Positions 23,833-30,999 of a stretch of DNA of 49,319 bases are shown here, one piece after another. The stretch is taken from assembly GCA_910587405.1 (NCBI GenBank), contig CAJUKS010000014.1, positions 1 to 49,319 on the forward strand, written 5' to 3'. Source of the stretch: an uncultured Alphaproteobacteria bacterium. Lineage in GTDB: Bacteria > Pseudomonadota > Alphaproteobacteria > RF32 > CAG-239. Made by a program: the position numbers and the translations under genes. The number at the start of each line of letters is the position of its first letter. Position 1 is the first letter of the stretch. The notes below the pieces were generated by a model, which saw nothing but the letters and a program-made list of their open reading frames with translations, searched no databases and had not been told where the DNA came from.

Positions 23833-24875
23833 TGCCGGCGTGTGATGAATGGCAAACGTTGAACCGGTGTCGTCGCGGATTGGTTGCGGCTTATTTGCAG
23901 CATTATCGTGCCGCCGGATATTTGGAAGCGGCGCCGTTGCCGGTAACTTCGCACCAGGACAAAAGCGTGATCTTTGTCGGGGCGGCGATTTCGGCGTTGA
24001 AAAAAGACTACGTGTTGCCGGGAAAAATACCGGCCGGCGGTTTGGTAATTGCGCAGAATTCGGTGCGTACCCGTAACATTAAGAATATGCTTAATGATGA
24101 TTTTAAGCCGAAATGGGGCTCTTATTTTACCAACATCGATACGGTTTTTCCCTATGAGCGCAAAGAAGAGGCGTTTTCTCAGGTTTTGGACTTTTTTTAT
24201 AACAAGGTTAAGCTGGCGCCGGAAGACCTGTTGTTGCGGGTACGATCCGGCGATGAGGAACTTTATCGGCTGATCCGTGAAAGAGGATGCCCCACCGTGG
24301 AAGTGGATGCTCATCCCGAAAAGTACTATCGGCATACAGTGGGCATTGACGGCGTTTACGGAGAGAATTTCAATTTTGCGGTCCGTCATAAATATACCGG
24401 AGAATATTCAGACGTCGGCAATTTCATTATCTTTCGCGATCGGCAAAACCAAAAGCCGTTGTTTATGGAAGTCGGTTTTGGCGATACGGTGATTATGCAG
24501 GCTAAATACGGTTTGGACCATGTGATGGACTGCTATCCGTTTCCGCGTCACCCGGCGTTGGATCACAATTACAAGTTTAAGGATTGTATTATCACTTCTC
24601 AGGCGATGATGCGCGAAGGTCTGCTTCCGTCAAGCCATGACGAGCAGAGCAAAATCCTTTACAAATATTTGCGCAGCATTCATTACTTTGCCGGTCAGGC
24701 CGGTTTGAAACCACAGGAGTTGTCACAGATTTTACACCATTCGGAAGCGATGATTTTCGGTGATGTGCGGGCACAGCCGGTGATGACGGAATTGTTCGCG
24801 GCCAAAAGAGAACGCATTGAAGAACTGAATCGCAAAACCCTGTTGGATTTGCAGAAGCAAAGGAATGACAGATGA
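23829..24875 (+). CDS. Stand-alone alanyl-tRNA-synthetase-like protein
   Basis: 348 residues. The N-terminal half resembles the class II catalytic core of alanyl-tRNA synthetase: SVIFVGAAISALKKDYVLPG (about residues 46-65) corresponds to the FxNAGMxxFKxxFLG region, and IAQNSVRTRNIKNM (74-87) to the SQKCIRxGGKHNDLE region of motif 2. A segment reading MEVGFGDTVIMQAKYGLDHV aligns with the IDTGMGLERL motif 3 but lacks its Arg. The tRNA-binding, editing (HxxxH) and C-terminal domains are absent. It may activate or bind an amino acid for a small-molecule reaction, or be a degenerate binding protein. It overlaps the genes on both sides by four bases. The assignment is by eye and moderate. Confidence 0.55.
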   Translation: MMPACDEWQTLNRCRRGLVAAYLQHYRAAGYLEAAPLPVTSHQDKSVIFVGAAISALKKDYVLPGKIPAGGLVIAQNSVRTRNIKNMLNDDFKPKWGSYFTNIDTVFPYERKEEAFSQVLDFFYNKVKLAPEDLLLRVRSGDEELYRLIRERGCPTVEVDAHPEKYYRHTVGIDGVYGENFNFAVRHKYTGEYSDVGNFIIFRDRQNQKPLFMEVGFGDTVIMQAKYGLDHVMDCYPFPRHPALDHNYKFKDCIITSQAMMREGLLPSSHDEQSKILYKYLRSIHYFAGQAGLKPQELSQILHHSEAMIFGDVRAQPVMTELFAAKRERIEELNRKTLLDLQKQRNDR

Positions 24876-25837
24876 TACCGGCAAAATTGAAGGCAGGCGC
24901 GCATGTTCGGGTTATTGCGCCGTCGCGGAGTTTAAAGATCATTTCCGACGACTGCCGGAAAATTGCTCAAGAGCGGTTGGCCGAAATGGGGCTGAGCGTT
25001 TCGTTCGGCCGTCATGCCGACGAAATCGACGAGTTTGCGTCTTCGGCGGTTGAAGCGAGGGTGGAAGATTTGCACGAAGCATTTGCCGATCCCGCGGTAG
25101 ATGCCGTTTTGACCGCCATCGGCGGTTTTAACGTTACCGAGTTGCTGTCGCGGATCGATTACCGGCTGATTGCCGACAATCCGAAGATTTTGTGCGGTTT
25201 TTCCGATATTACCGCTCTGGCAAATGCAATTTATGCCCGGACCGGACTGGTCACTTATTCGGGGCCGCATTTTTCGAGTTTCGGAATGCGGAAGGGACTT
25301 GACTATACGATTGAGTATTTTAAAAAGTGCCTGTTTCAGAAGCGGCCGTTTTCCGTGACGCCGGCGCCGGAATGGGCGGACGATCCGTGGTTTATCGATC
25401 AGGAAAAACGAAATTTTATCAAAAATGACGGTTATTGGCCGATCGTGCCCGGTAAGGCGGAGGGGCGTTTGATCGGCGGCAATCTGGGGCTTTTGGACGA
25501 GCTGAAAGGAACGCCGTATTTTCCTGATATTAAGGACAGCATTTTGTTTTTGGAACATTGTGCCGAACATGAAGTGTGGACCTTTAACCGCAATCTGGCA
25601 GCCTTGTGCCTGCATCCGGATTTTGCAACGGTTAAAGCCGTGGTGTTCGGGCGTTTTGAGCCGGAAAACAAAATTGATCGGCCGTTGCTGGAACGGATTC
25701 TGAAATCGAAGAAAGAACTGGCCGGCAAGCCGATTGTTGCCAACGTTGATTTTGGGCATACGACCCCGATCATTACCTTTCCGATCGGCGGTTGTTGCCG
25801 GATCGACGGCGAAAAAATTGAACTGACGGAATTTTAG
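24872..25837 (+). CDS. S66-family peptidase, MccF-like
   Basis: S66 serine peptidases include LD-carboxypeptidases of peptidoglycan recycling and MccF, which detoxifies peptidyl-nucleotide antibiotics such as microcin C. The 321 residues have the nucleophile motif GFSDITAL (Ser111), a Glu near 228 in FLEHCAEHEVW, and His296 in DFGHTTP, so the Ser-Glu-His triad is complete. TAIGGFNVTELLSRIDY and ARTGLVTYSGPHFSSFG fit the MccF-like branch better than the recycling enzyme. There is no signal peptide, so it acts in the cytoplasm. Company with an aminoacyl-synthetase-like protein and nucleotide enzymes fits a role on an aminoacyl- or peptidyl-nucleotide; this is inference. Confidence 0.85.
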   Translation: MIPAKLKAGAHVRVIAPSRSLKIISDDCRKIAQERLAEMGLSVSFGRHADEIDEFASSAVEARVEDLHEAFADPAVDAVLTAIGGFNVTELLSRIDYRLIADNPKILCGFSDITALANAIYARTGLVTYSGPHFSSFGMRKGLDYTIEYFKKCLFQKRPFSVTPAPEWADDPWFIDQEKRNFIKNDGYWPIVPGKAEGRLIGGNLGLLDELKGTPYFPDIKDSILFLEHCAEHEVWTFNRNLAALCLHPDFATVKAVVFGRFEPENKIDRPLLERILKSKKELAGKPIVANVDFGHTTPIITFPIGGCCRIDGEKIELTEF

Positions 25838-25847
25838 GGAACAAGGG

Positions 25848-26357
25848 ATGATACTTACCGGTTCGGAAATCGAGAAATATGTTGAAAACGGCGATATTGT
25901 GATCGAGCCGTTTAATCGCGAGCAGCTCAATCCCAACAGTTATAATTACAGGTTGGGGCGGACGCTGACGTTTAAGGAAGATGACGGGCAGTACAAAACG
26001 ATTACGATTCCCGAAGAGGGGTTTGTGTTGTACCCGGACCGGGTTTATCTCGGCCATACGTGGGAAACCCTGGGCAGTTGCAAATGTGCCATGTCGCTGA
26101 TCGGCCGCAGTTCGACCGGCCGGCTGGGGTTGTTTTTGCAGGTTTCGGCCGATCTCGGACATACCGGTTCGGTTCATAAATGGACGTTGGAACTGGTGAC
26201 GGCCAAACCTTTTCGGGTTTATCCGGAAATGATTACCGGGCAGATTTCGTTTTGGCTGAATGACGGGGATGCCTCTTTGTACGAGGGCGGGTATTCGGCC
26301 TATTCCTGCCCGCAAATATCGAAAATGGAGAGAAAAGTTGATACTGACGGGAAATAA
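25848..26357 (+). CDS. dCTP deaminase/dUTPase family protein 1
   Basis: 169 residues of the Dcd/DUT fold. It keeps MILTGSEIEKYV, NPNSYNYRLG, the Ser-Ser-Arg motif IGRSSTGRLGL (residues 85-95) and WTLELV with the catalytic Glu at about 115. It lacks the usual C-terminal lid motif YxGKYQxxxGPxxSR: here the end reads YEGGYSAYSCPQISKMERKV. Canonical Dcd turns dCTP into dUTP; whether this one does is open because the lid is degraded. It starts 10 bases after the S66 gene, with an AGGGAACAAGGG sequence upstream, and overlaps the next gene by 20 bases. Confidence 0.8.
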   Translation: MILTGSEIEKYVENGDIVIEPFNREQLNPNSYNYRLGRTLTFKEDDGQYKTITIPEEGFVLYPDRVYLGHTWETLGSCKCAMSLIGRSSTGRLGLFLQVSADLGHTGSVHKWTLELVTAKPFRVYPEMITGQISFWLNDGDASLYEGGYSAYSCPQISKMERKVDTDGK

Positions 26358-26856
26358 GATAACCGAGGAAGTTTTAAACGGCAAAATCGTGATCGAACCG
26401 TTTAAGCCTGCGGCGGCAACCACCAATTCTTACGACCTCACTTTAGGCGATAAGCTGGTGATGTATACCGACGAAGTGTTGGATCCGAAAAAGGAACCGC
26501 ATACAAAGGAATTTGAAATTCCCGACGAAGGTTATGAAATGAAGCGCGGCGAGTTTCTGCTCGGTTGCAGCAACGAGTTTGTCGGCAGTGACTTTTATGT
26601 GCCGATTGTTCATGCCAAGTCGAGCATTGCGCGGTTGGGGCTTTTTATTCATATCACGTCCGGTCTGTTCGATATCGGATGCAAATGCAACGTAACTTTT
26701 CATTTATATGCGACGATGCCGGTGCGTTTGTATAAAAACATGCCGATTGCGCAGATAACGTTTTGGAAAACAACCGGCGACATTAAGCTTTATCACGGCA
26801 AGTATCAGAATGACAAAGGGCCGGTAGCTTCGCGCATTTACCGCGATTTTAAGTAA
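26338..26856 (+). CDS. dCTP deaminase/dUTPase family protein 2
   Basis: I set the start at TTG 26338 because GGAGAG lies seven bases upstream and the product then begins MILTGNKITEEVLNG, parallel to its neighbour. The 172 residues keep HAKSSIARLGLFIHITSG and the C-terminal lid YHGKYQNDKGPVASRIYRDF, both typical of Dcd. The catalytic Glu of the TLEL motif is replaced: VTFHLYAT has His at about 122. So this paralogue has an intact lid but no general base, the reverse of the upstream copy. Dcd-family active sites lie between subunits, so the two could work as a hetero-oligomer; this is inference. Confidence 0.8.
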   Translation: MILTGNKITEEVLNGKIVIEPFKPAAATTNSYDLTLGDKLVMYTDEVLDPKKEPHTKEFEIPDEGYEMKRGEFLLGCSNEFVGSDFYVPIVHAKSSIARLGLFIHITSGLFDIGCKCNVTFHLYATMPVRLYKNMPIAQITFWKTTGDIKLYHGKYQNDKGPVASRIYRDFK

Positions 26857-26859
26857 GTT

Positions 26860-27297
26860 TTATTTTTCGAGCAAAAAAGTTACCGGGCCGTCGTTAAGCA
26901 ATTCGACCGCCATATCCGCCTGAAAAATGCCGTTTTGGACTTCGATTCCCTGATTGCGAAGGCAATCGGAAAAGTACTCGTACAGCGGCTTGGCAATTTC
27001 GGGCCGGGCCGCATTGTCAAAGCCGGGACGGTTGCCGCGGGCGGTGTCTCCGGCCAAAGTAAACTGCGAAACCACCAGGGTGCTGCCGCCGGTCTCTTTG
27101 ACCGAAAGATTCATCTTGCCGGCGTTGTCTTCAAAAATGCGCAGAGCCGCCGCTTTGCGCGCCAGATATTCCGCCTGTTCGCGGCCGTCGTTTTTAAAAA
27201 CGCCGATAAAAATGAGCAGACCGTTGCCGATTTCGGCCACCCGGCGGTTGTCGACGGTGACCGAAGCTTTTTTTACCCGTTGAATGAGAAGGCGCAT
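26860..27297 (-). CDS. dtd: D-aminoacyl-tRNA deacylase
   Basis: Removes D-amino acids (and Gly from tRNA-Ala) from mischarged tRNAs. The 145 residues have the standard length, beginning MRLLIQRVKKASVTVD, with the SQFTLAGD motif (usually SQFTLxAD) and the cross-subunit motif NDGPVTFLLE near the end. GGAG precedes the start on the minus strand. It converges on the second deaminase gene with three bases between stops, and no terminator is visible there. Confidence 0.95.
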   Translation of the reverse strand: MRLLIQRVKKASVTVDNRRVAEIGNGLLIFIGVFKNDGREQAEYLARKAAALRIFEDNAGKMNLSVKETGGSTLVVSQFTLAGDTARGNRPGFDNAARPEIAKPLYEYFSDCLRNQGIEVQNGIFQADMAVELLNDGPVTFLLEK

Positions 27298-27403
27298 TGA
27301 TGTGTTCTCCGATTGATCCGATATCGTCGAAGGTAACGGCAGCCGGACCGAAAAACAAGCATTATTTTATGGTTTGACGATAAAAAAACGGCGTAAAAAG
27401 TGC

Positions 27404-27432
27404 TTGCCAAAAGGAAAAAACTTCTATATATT
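27404..27432 (+). promoter_or_regulatory. rplQ promoter
   Basis: TTGCCA (27404-27409), 17 bases, TATATT (27427-27432). It gives rplQ a leader of about 110 nt and explains how the gene is expressed away from rpoA. Confidence 0.65.
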
Positions 27433-27551
27433 GCGCTTGAATTGTGAATTGAATTTATTCACGGAGTGCCGGTATTTATGAAGGTAGTGTCGGCGTAAGT
27501 TTGATCCGCTTTGCCCCGTCAAAGCAACAGAGAATATGAAAGGAAAATGCC

Positions 27552-28058
27552 ATGAGACATGGTGATAAGCACAGAAAATTTAATATGCCGAAGAATCAGA
27601 GAAGAGCTTTGTTCTCGAATTTGACCAACGCCCTGCTGACGCATGAACAGATTACGATTACCTTGCCGAGAGCCAAGGAATTGAGAACTTTTGCCGACAG
27701 CATGATCACTTTTGCCAAAAAAGGCGATCTGAACAGCCGCCGTATGGCTTTGGCCTTTTTGCGCGACAATGAAGTTGTTGCCAAATTGTTCTCGACTCTG
27801 GCCGAACGCTATAAAGAACGCAACGGCGGTTATACCCGCGTTTTGAAAGCCGGCATCCGTTACGGCGATGCTGCGCCGATGGCTGTTATCGAATTGGTTG
27901 ACCGTGACGTCAATGCCAAAGGTGCCAAAGACCTGGCCCGCGTTGCCGAAGAAAAAGCCGCGGCCGAAGCTGCCGAAAAAGCGGTTGCCGAAGAAGTTAA
28001 AAAAGCCGAAGCCAAAGCTGAGAAAAAGGCTGAGAAGAAATCGAAGAAAGACGAATAG
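27552..28058 (+). CDS. rplQ: 50S ribosomal protein L17
   Basis: L17 sits near the tunnel exit. The 168 residues begin MRHGDKHRKFNMPKNQRRAL and contain GGYTRVLKAGIRYGDAAPMA. After about residue 125 comes a highly charged Ala/Lys/Glu tail (AEEKAAAEAAEKAVAEEVKK and beyond) that many L17 proteins lack. AAAGGAAAA precedes the ATG. Confidence 0.96.
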   Translation: MRHGDKHRKFNMPKNQRRALFSNLTNALLTHEQITITLPRAKELRTFADSMITFAKKGDLNSRRMALAFLRDNEVVAKLFSTLAERYKERNGGYTRVLKAGIRYGDAAPMAVIELVDRDVNAKGAKDLARVAEEKAAAEAAEKAVAEEVKKAEAKAEKKAEKKSKKDE

Positions 28059-28076
28059 TCGCGATTGATCGGTTTA

Positions 28077-28109
28077 AAAACAGGAGGCTGCAAAGTTCTC
28101 CTGTTTTTT
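28077..28109 (+). terminator. Rho-independent terminator after rplQ
   Basis: AACAGGAG pairs with CTCCTGTT and is followed by TTTTTT. Confidence 0.85.
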
Positions 28110-28196
28110 GTATCCGAAACACCGTCTCTCCAACCATGTCAGAGGAAAGGTTGCAGGGATCGACCGAGAGGTTGGGAAATATTTGCGGAGAAAGAA

Positions 28197-28502
28197 ATGA
28201 AAAAACTGGTTCGTGACAAAATACCGGAAATGATTGTTGCCAAAGGTGAAGAGGCGGTGTTTTATCGTGCCGAAGGGACCGAATACCGGAAAGCGCTGTG
28301 GCTTAAGCTGTTTGAGGAGTGCGAAGAATTTCGCACCGCCGGTGATCGGCAGAATTTGGCTGAAGAAGCTGCCGACGTGTTGGAAGTGATCACGGCAATA
28401 TGCCGTCTCAACGGGGTGACGATGGCTGAAGTTGCGGCATGCGGCGAAAAAAAACGGCAGCGACGCGGCGGTTTTGAGGAAGGATATATTTTGGAATTGT
28501 GA
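28197..28502 (+). CDS. MazG/PRA-PH-like nucleotide pyrophosphohydrolase
   Basis: 101 residues starting at the ATG after GCGGAGAAAG. KKLVRDKIPEMIVAKGEEA is the typical start of the small all-alpha pyrophosphohydrolases often labelled phosphoribosyl-ATP pyrophosphohydrolase-like. The metal-binding pattern EECEEF followed by LAEEAADVLEVI fits the ExxE...ExxD motif. It probably hydrolyses a non-canonical or excess nucleotide; the substrate is unknown. Stand-alone gene. Confidence 0.8.
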   Translation: MKKLVRDKIPEMIVAKGEEAVFYRAEGTEYRKALWLKLFEECEEFRTAGDRQNLAEEAADVLEVITAICRLNGVTMAEVAACGEKKRQRRGGFEEGYILEL

Positions 28503-28552
28503 AACGCCGAATCTCCCGAAAAAGGAAAAAGTGACAAACCGTCATTATTTTA

Positions 28553-28581
28553 TTGACAAAAAAATCCAAAATTGTTATGAT
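28553..28581 (+). promoter_or_regulatory. Sigma-70-type promoter
   Basis: TTGACA (28553-28558), 17 bases, TATGAT (28576-28581). The start would be near 28588, giving a 33-nt AT-rich leader without an SD sequence before the ATG at 28621. Confidence 0.75.
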
Positions 28582-28620
28582 CCTTTTTGTATAAAAACCT
28601 ATTAATTAATTATCATAAAC

Positions 28621-29016
28621 ATGGAAAAAAGAAAGTTCAAGTTGCGTTATCTTTACGAAGGTGGAGCAACGATGGGAGAGTTTTACAACGTTCCGGTTAT
28701 CGGAATCGAACTCGAGAACCGCAGTCATATCAGCTCTCTTCACGGAAGCGACGAAAAAATGACCGCCGAAGACGCCCTGCAACTCGCCGAAGCCCACGGC
28801 TGCGCCCTGATCAGTCTGAAAGACTTTTCTCAGATCCGCACCCGTCAGGCCGACGTTCGCAAGATGTTCGCTCAGGCCGGAAGCCCGCTCAACATCGTAC
28901 CGGAGTACATCTGGACCCAGGATCCCGACACCGGCGAAGTTGAAGCCTACTCGCTCGTCAACGGTCACATGCTTCAGCATGACAAGACCGCCGGCGTGCT
29001 GCTCAAGTACAAGTAA
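28621..29016 (+). CDS. Hypothetical protein
   Basis: 131 residues, not recognised. It is soluble, begins with a basic stretch MEKRKFKLRYLYEGG, and has no signal peptide or membrane segment. A second in-frame ATG at 28672 (MGEFYNVPVIGIELENRSHI) has GGTGGAGC upstream, so the true start could be there; the promoter position fits the first. The middle (TAEDALQLAEAHGCALISLK) reads as a helix-strand pair. Monocistronic, between its own promoter and terminator. Confidence 0.65.
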   Translation: MEKRKFKLRYLYEGGATMGEFYNVPVIGIELENRSHISSLHGSDEKMTAEDALQLAEAHGCALISLKDFSQIRTRQADVRKMFAQAGSPLNIVPEYIWTQDPDTGEVEAYSLVNGHMLQHDKTAGVLLKYK

Positions 29017-29037
29017 ACTTCTTTCTCTTTCATTCTG

Positions 29038-29074
29038 AAAAGCGAACCGGATATAATGCCGGCTCGCTTTTTTT
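29038..29074 (+). terminator. Rho-independent terminator
   Basis: AGCGA-CCGG pairs with CCGG-TCGCT around ATATAATG, with one bulge on each side, and is followed by TTTTTTT. Confidence 0.8.
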
Positions 29075-29220
29075 CTGTTTTAAATCGAAAAAACGGCGTC
29101 GGTCTCAACGGGTAATCGATTTGGCATATGCGCGTTGAGGATCAGGAAAAGACGATTGTTCCTTAAATTGGTAATTGTTCTTTTAATTCGTGTTTTTTCA
29201 GAATGTTAAATATATTTTTG

Positions 29221-29249
29221 TTGATTTTGGCATTTTTGTCTGATAAATT
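29221..29249 (+). promoter_or_regulatory. Possible promoter
   Basis: TTGATT (29221-29226), 17 bases, TAAATT (29244-29249), four of six matches each, about 45 bases before the start at 29295. Confidence 0.4.
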
Positions 29250-29294
29250 GTCTTTATAACGATCCTTATTTATTAATTATTAAATACGCACAAA

Positions 29295-29762
29295 ATGAAA
29301 AGAAGAAAAACACATCATCTGTTTGTCATCAACGGTAAACTCAGGTATTCCGCTGCCGGCGAAACTGCGTTGAACAATCCGCTTCTGAAAGGAGTCAAAG
29401 CCTTCTTTGAACCGGATCGGCAGTCTGCCCTGATGACACTGGTTAACCGGGCGGTCTGTCAGATGAAACAATATCGCGAAACCCGTGAACACGACCATAT
29501 GGTTGAAATATCTGACGATCCGTGTAACCCGTTCCCGGTGATGGCTTCTCATCTCGCGGCTTGTCCCGATCGCTGCGAAGCCGAGCAAACGCTGCGTGAG
29601 CTGTTTTTGTCTCCCGCGCATCAGCGGCTGCTTCTGACCGTGAGAAGTCAGACTCTGAAAAGGAGTTTGATCTGGTGGGGACGAAAAATCAGCCAAAGCT
29701 GGCAGGAAGCGTTCGGCGTGCAACCCTCCGTTTTTGCAAAGGAGCTGGAAGCCAAGTTGTAA
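29295..29762 (+). CDS. Hypothetical basic protein
   Basis: 155 residues, not recognised. The N-terminus is strongly basic (MKRRKTHHLFVINGKLRY), followed by a predicted alpha-helical body with four cysteines. No signal peptide or membrane segment. The ATG has no SD; its leader is AT-rich (TTATTTATTAATTATTAAAT). It is bounded by a possible promoter and a clear terminator, so it is probably a single-gene unit. Confidence 0.6.
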   Translation: MKRRKTHHLFVINGKLRYSAAGETALNNPLLKGVKAFFEPDRQSALMTLVNRAVCQMKQYRETREHDHMVEISDDPCNPFPVMASHLAACPDRCEAEQTLRELFLSPAHQRLLLTVRSQTLKRSLIWWGRKISQSWQEAFGVQPSVFAKELEAKL

Positions 29763-29783
29763 AGTGTTATCGTTAACGAAGCG

Positions 29784-29811
29784 AAAGCGTGCCCGGGGGC
29801 ACGCTTTTTTG
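29784..29811 (+). terminator. Rho-independent terminator
   Basis: AAGCGTGCCC pairs with GGGCACGCTT and is followed by TTTT. Confidence 0.9.
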
Positions 29812-29861
29812 TTTTGCTGAAGCATGTATCGCGGCCGCATACCGTGGAGCAAAGAAATGAT

Positions 29862-29889
29862 TTGACTTCTGTTAAAAAACGATCATACT
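29862..29889 (+). promoter_or_regulatory. Possible promoter
   Basis: TTGACT (29862-29867), 16 bases, CATACT (29884-29889). It would give a short leader of about 26 nt before the ATG at 29922. Confidence 0.45.
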
Positions 29890-29921
29890 CAATCTTAATG
29901 AGAATTATTAAATTATATTAT

Positions 29922-30353
29922 ATGAAACCAGAAGAATTACTTTGCAAAGTGCTCTATTTGGACGGAACTGTCACGAATGAGCTGTTAGCGGGCAAGAAAG
30001 TTATTGCGATTGTGGTCGGCGATACTTTGATCAGTCTTAAAAACCAAATTCGGACGAATTATCAAGGGGCGGAACGGCAATGTGAACGTTTGAAATTTGC
30101 AGACGGACACTTTGGGTATCTGGCTCTGAAAGACGAATTTGATTTGTGGGTGGCGCATAAAACGGAAATTAACGGTACGATCAGAGTATTGCGGGAAAAC
30201 GGCGTTAATGCCGATTATCTTCTCGACGGTACGGTCTATTGGGTTGCCGGCGGCGACAAGTTTTTCGGATATGTGGTCAACGCCTCTTCCGGATGTCATT
30301 TGATGCAGGCGAAGGGCACCCTATATGTTTCACGTGCGGCAATTACAATTTGA
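29922..30353 (+). CDS. Hypothetical protein, paralogue of 39354-39785
   Basis: 143 residues, not recognised. The start at 29922 is chosen because the paralogue on the other strand has the same length (143) and the same N-terminal pattern; no SD is present. Shared motifs are LNGTVTNELL/LDGTVTNELL, SLKNQIRxxYxGAER, FADGHxGYL, VLRENGxNADxL, GTVYWxAGGDKF and YYVSRAAI-type ends. The body looks like a compact mixed alpha/beta domain without export signal. It is directly followed by 30354-30872 with no gap, so the two are translationally coupled. Confidence 0.75.
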   Translation: MKPEELLCKVLYLDGTVTNELLAGKKVIAIVVGDTLISLKNQIRTNYQGAERQCERLKFADGHFGYLALKDEFDLWVAHKTEINGTIRVLRENGVNADYLLDGTVYWVAGGDKFFGYVVNASSGCHLMQAKGTLYVSRAAITI

Positions 30354-30872
30354 ATGCCTATGGATATTATTAAATTTGAAAAGTTGTATACGGATATAGT
30401 TGCCCAAGGCATCGATCCGTGTGAGTTTGGCACCTGGCTTTCGGCGTATAATGCGGCCAAGCCTTATGCCAAGACAAGTTCTTCTCTGACGCCTCTTTCC
30501 CGTTTTGCCTTCCTCTATGAGGACGGCGAATGCGAGCAGTTTGACAACGATGCCGAACTGTTGGGTATAAAACTGGCCGAAACGTTGACACTCAGCATGA
30601 ACATGCAAATTTGCGGTTGCAGCGTTGACGATGCGGAAGCCTTTGCCCGGGAAACGGGAGAAGCTATGCTGGAATACGAAGAGCTGATGCTGGTAACGTC
30701 GCTGTTATCGCGTATCAACGAGGTTCTTCAGGCCTGCGGCGTTGCCGAGATTCCGCTCACCCGTCCTTTTTGGTGTTTGAAAGAAGGGCAGGCGGTGCCG
30801 GTTAATCTTTGCAACGGTACCGTTTGCAAGGCAGATTGCGGCAACGGCGGCGTTTTGCTGAAGGTGGTCTGA
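30354..30872 (+). CDS. Hypothetical protein coupled to the preceding gene
   Basis: 172 residues, not recognised. Its ATG follows the TGA of the preceding gene immediately (TGAATG), and a second ATG lies two codons later. The protein is acidic, soluble and predicted helical (DAEAFARETGEAMLEYEELM), with cysteines near the middle and C-terminus. It has no counterpart beside the paralogue of its partner at 39354-39785, so the pair is not a fixed unit. Confidence 0.6.
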   Translation: MPMDIIKFEKLYTDIVAQGIDPCEFGTWLSAYNAAKPYAKTSSSLTPLSRFAFLYEDGECEQFDNDAELLGIKLAETLTLSMNMQICGCSVDDAEAFARETGEAMLEYEELMLVTSLLSRINEVLQACGVAEIPLTRPFWCLKEGQAVPVNLCNGTVCKADCGNGGVLLKVV

Positions 30873-30888
30873 TTGTTTTCTGAACGAC

Positions 30889-30922
30889 GAAAAAGCGCAA
30901 CGGGTTTCCGTTGCGCTTTTTG
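30889..30922 (+). terminator. Rho-independent terminator
   Basis: AAAAAGCGCAACGG pairs with CCGTTGCGCTTTTT around GTTT; it ends the two-gene unit. Confidence 0.9.
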
Positions 30923-30951
30923 TCTGAGTGAAAGGAATGCACAAATAATAA

Positions 30952-30982
30952 AAAACGTCGTTCCCGGATCGGAACGACGTTT
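30952..30982 (-). terminator. Rho-independent terminator of the 31000-32226 lipoprotein gene
   Basis: AAAACGTCGTTCC and GGAACGACGTTTT form a 13-base stem. On the minus strand it is followed by TTTTTATTATT. Confidence 0.9.
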
Positions 30983-30999
30983 TGAAAATTTTACCGGTT

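Noticed and set aside
28572..29295. Bacteroidota-type promoters (TAnnTTTG) before the SD-less genes
   Set aside because: One TATTTTTG occurs near 29215, but no upstream element fits, and several of these genes have TTGACA/TATAAT-like promoters instead.
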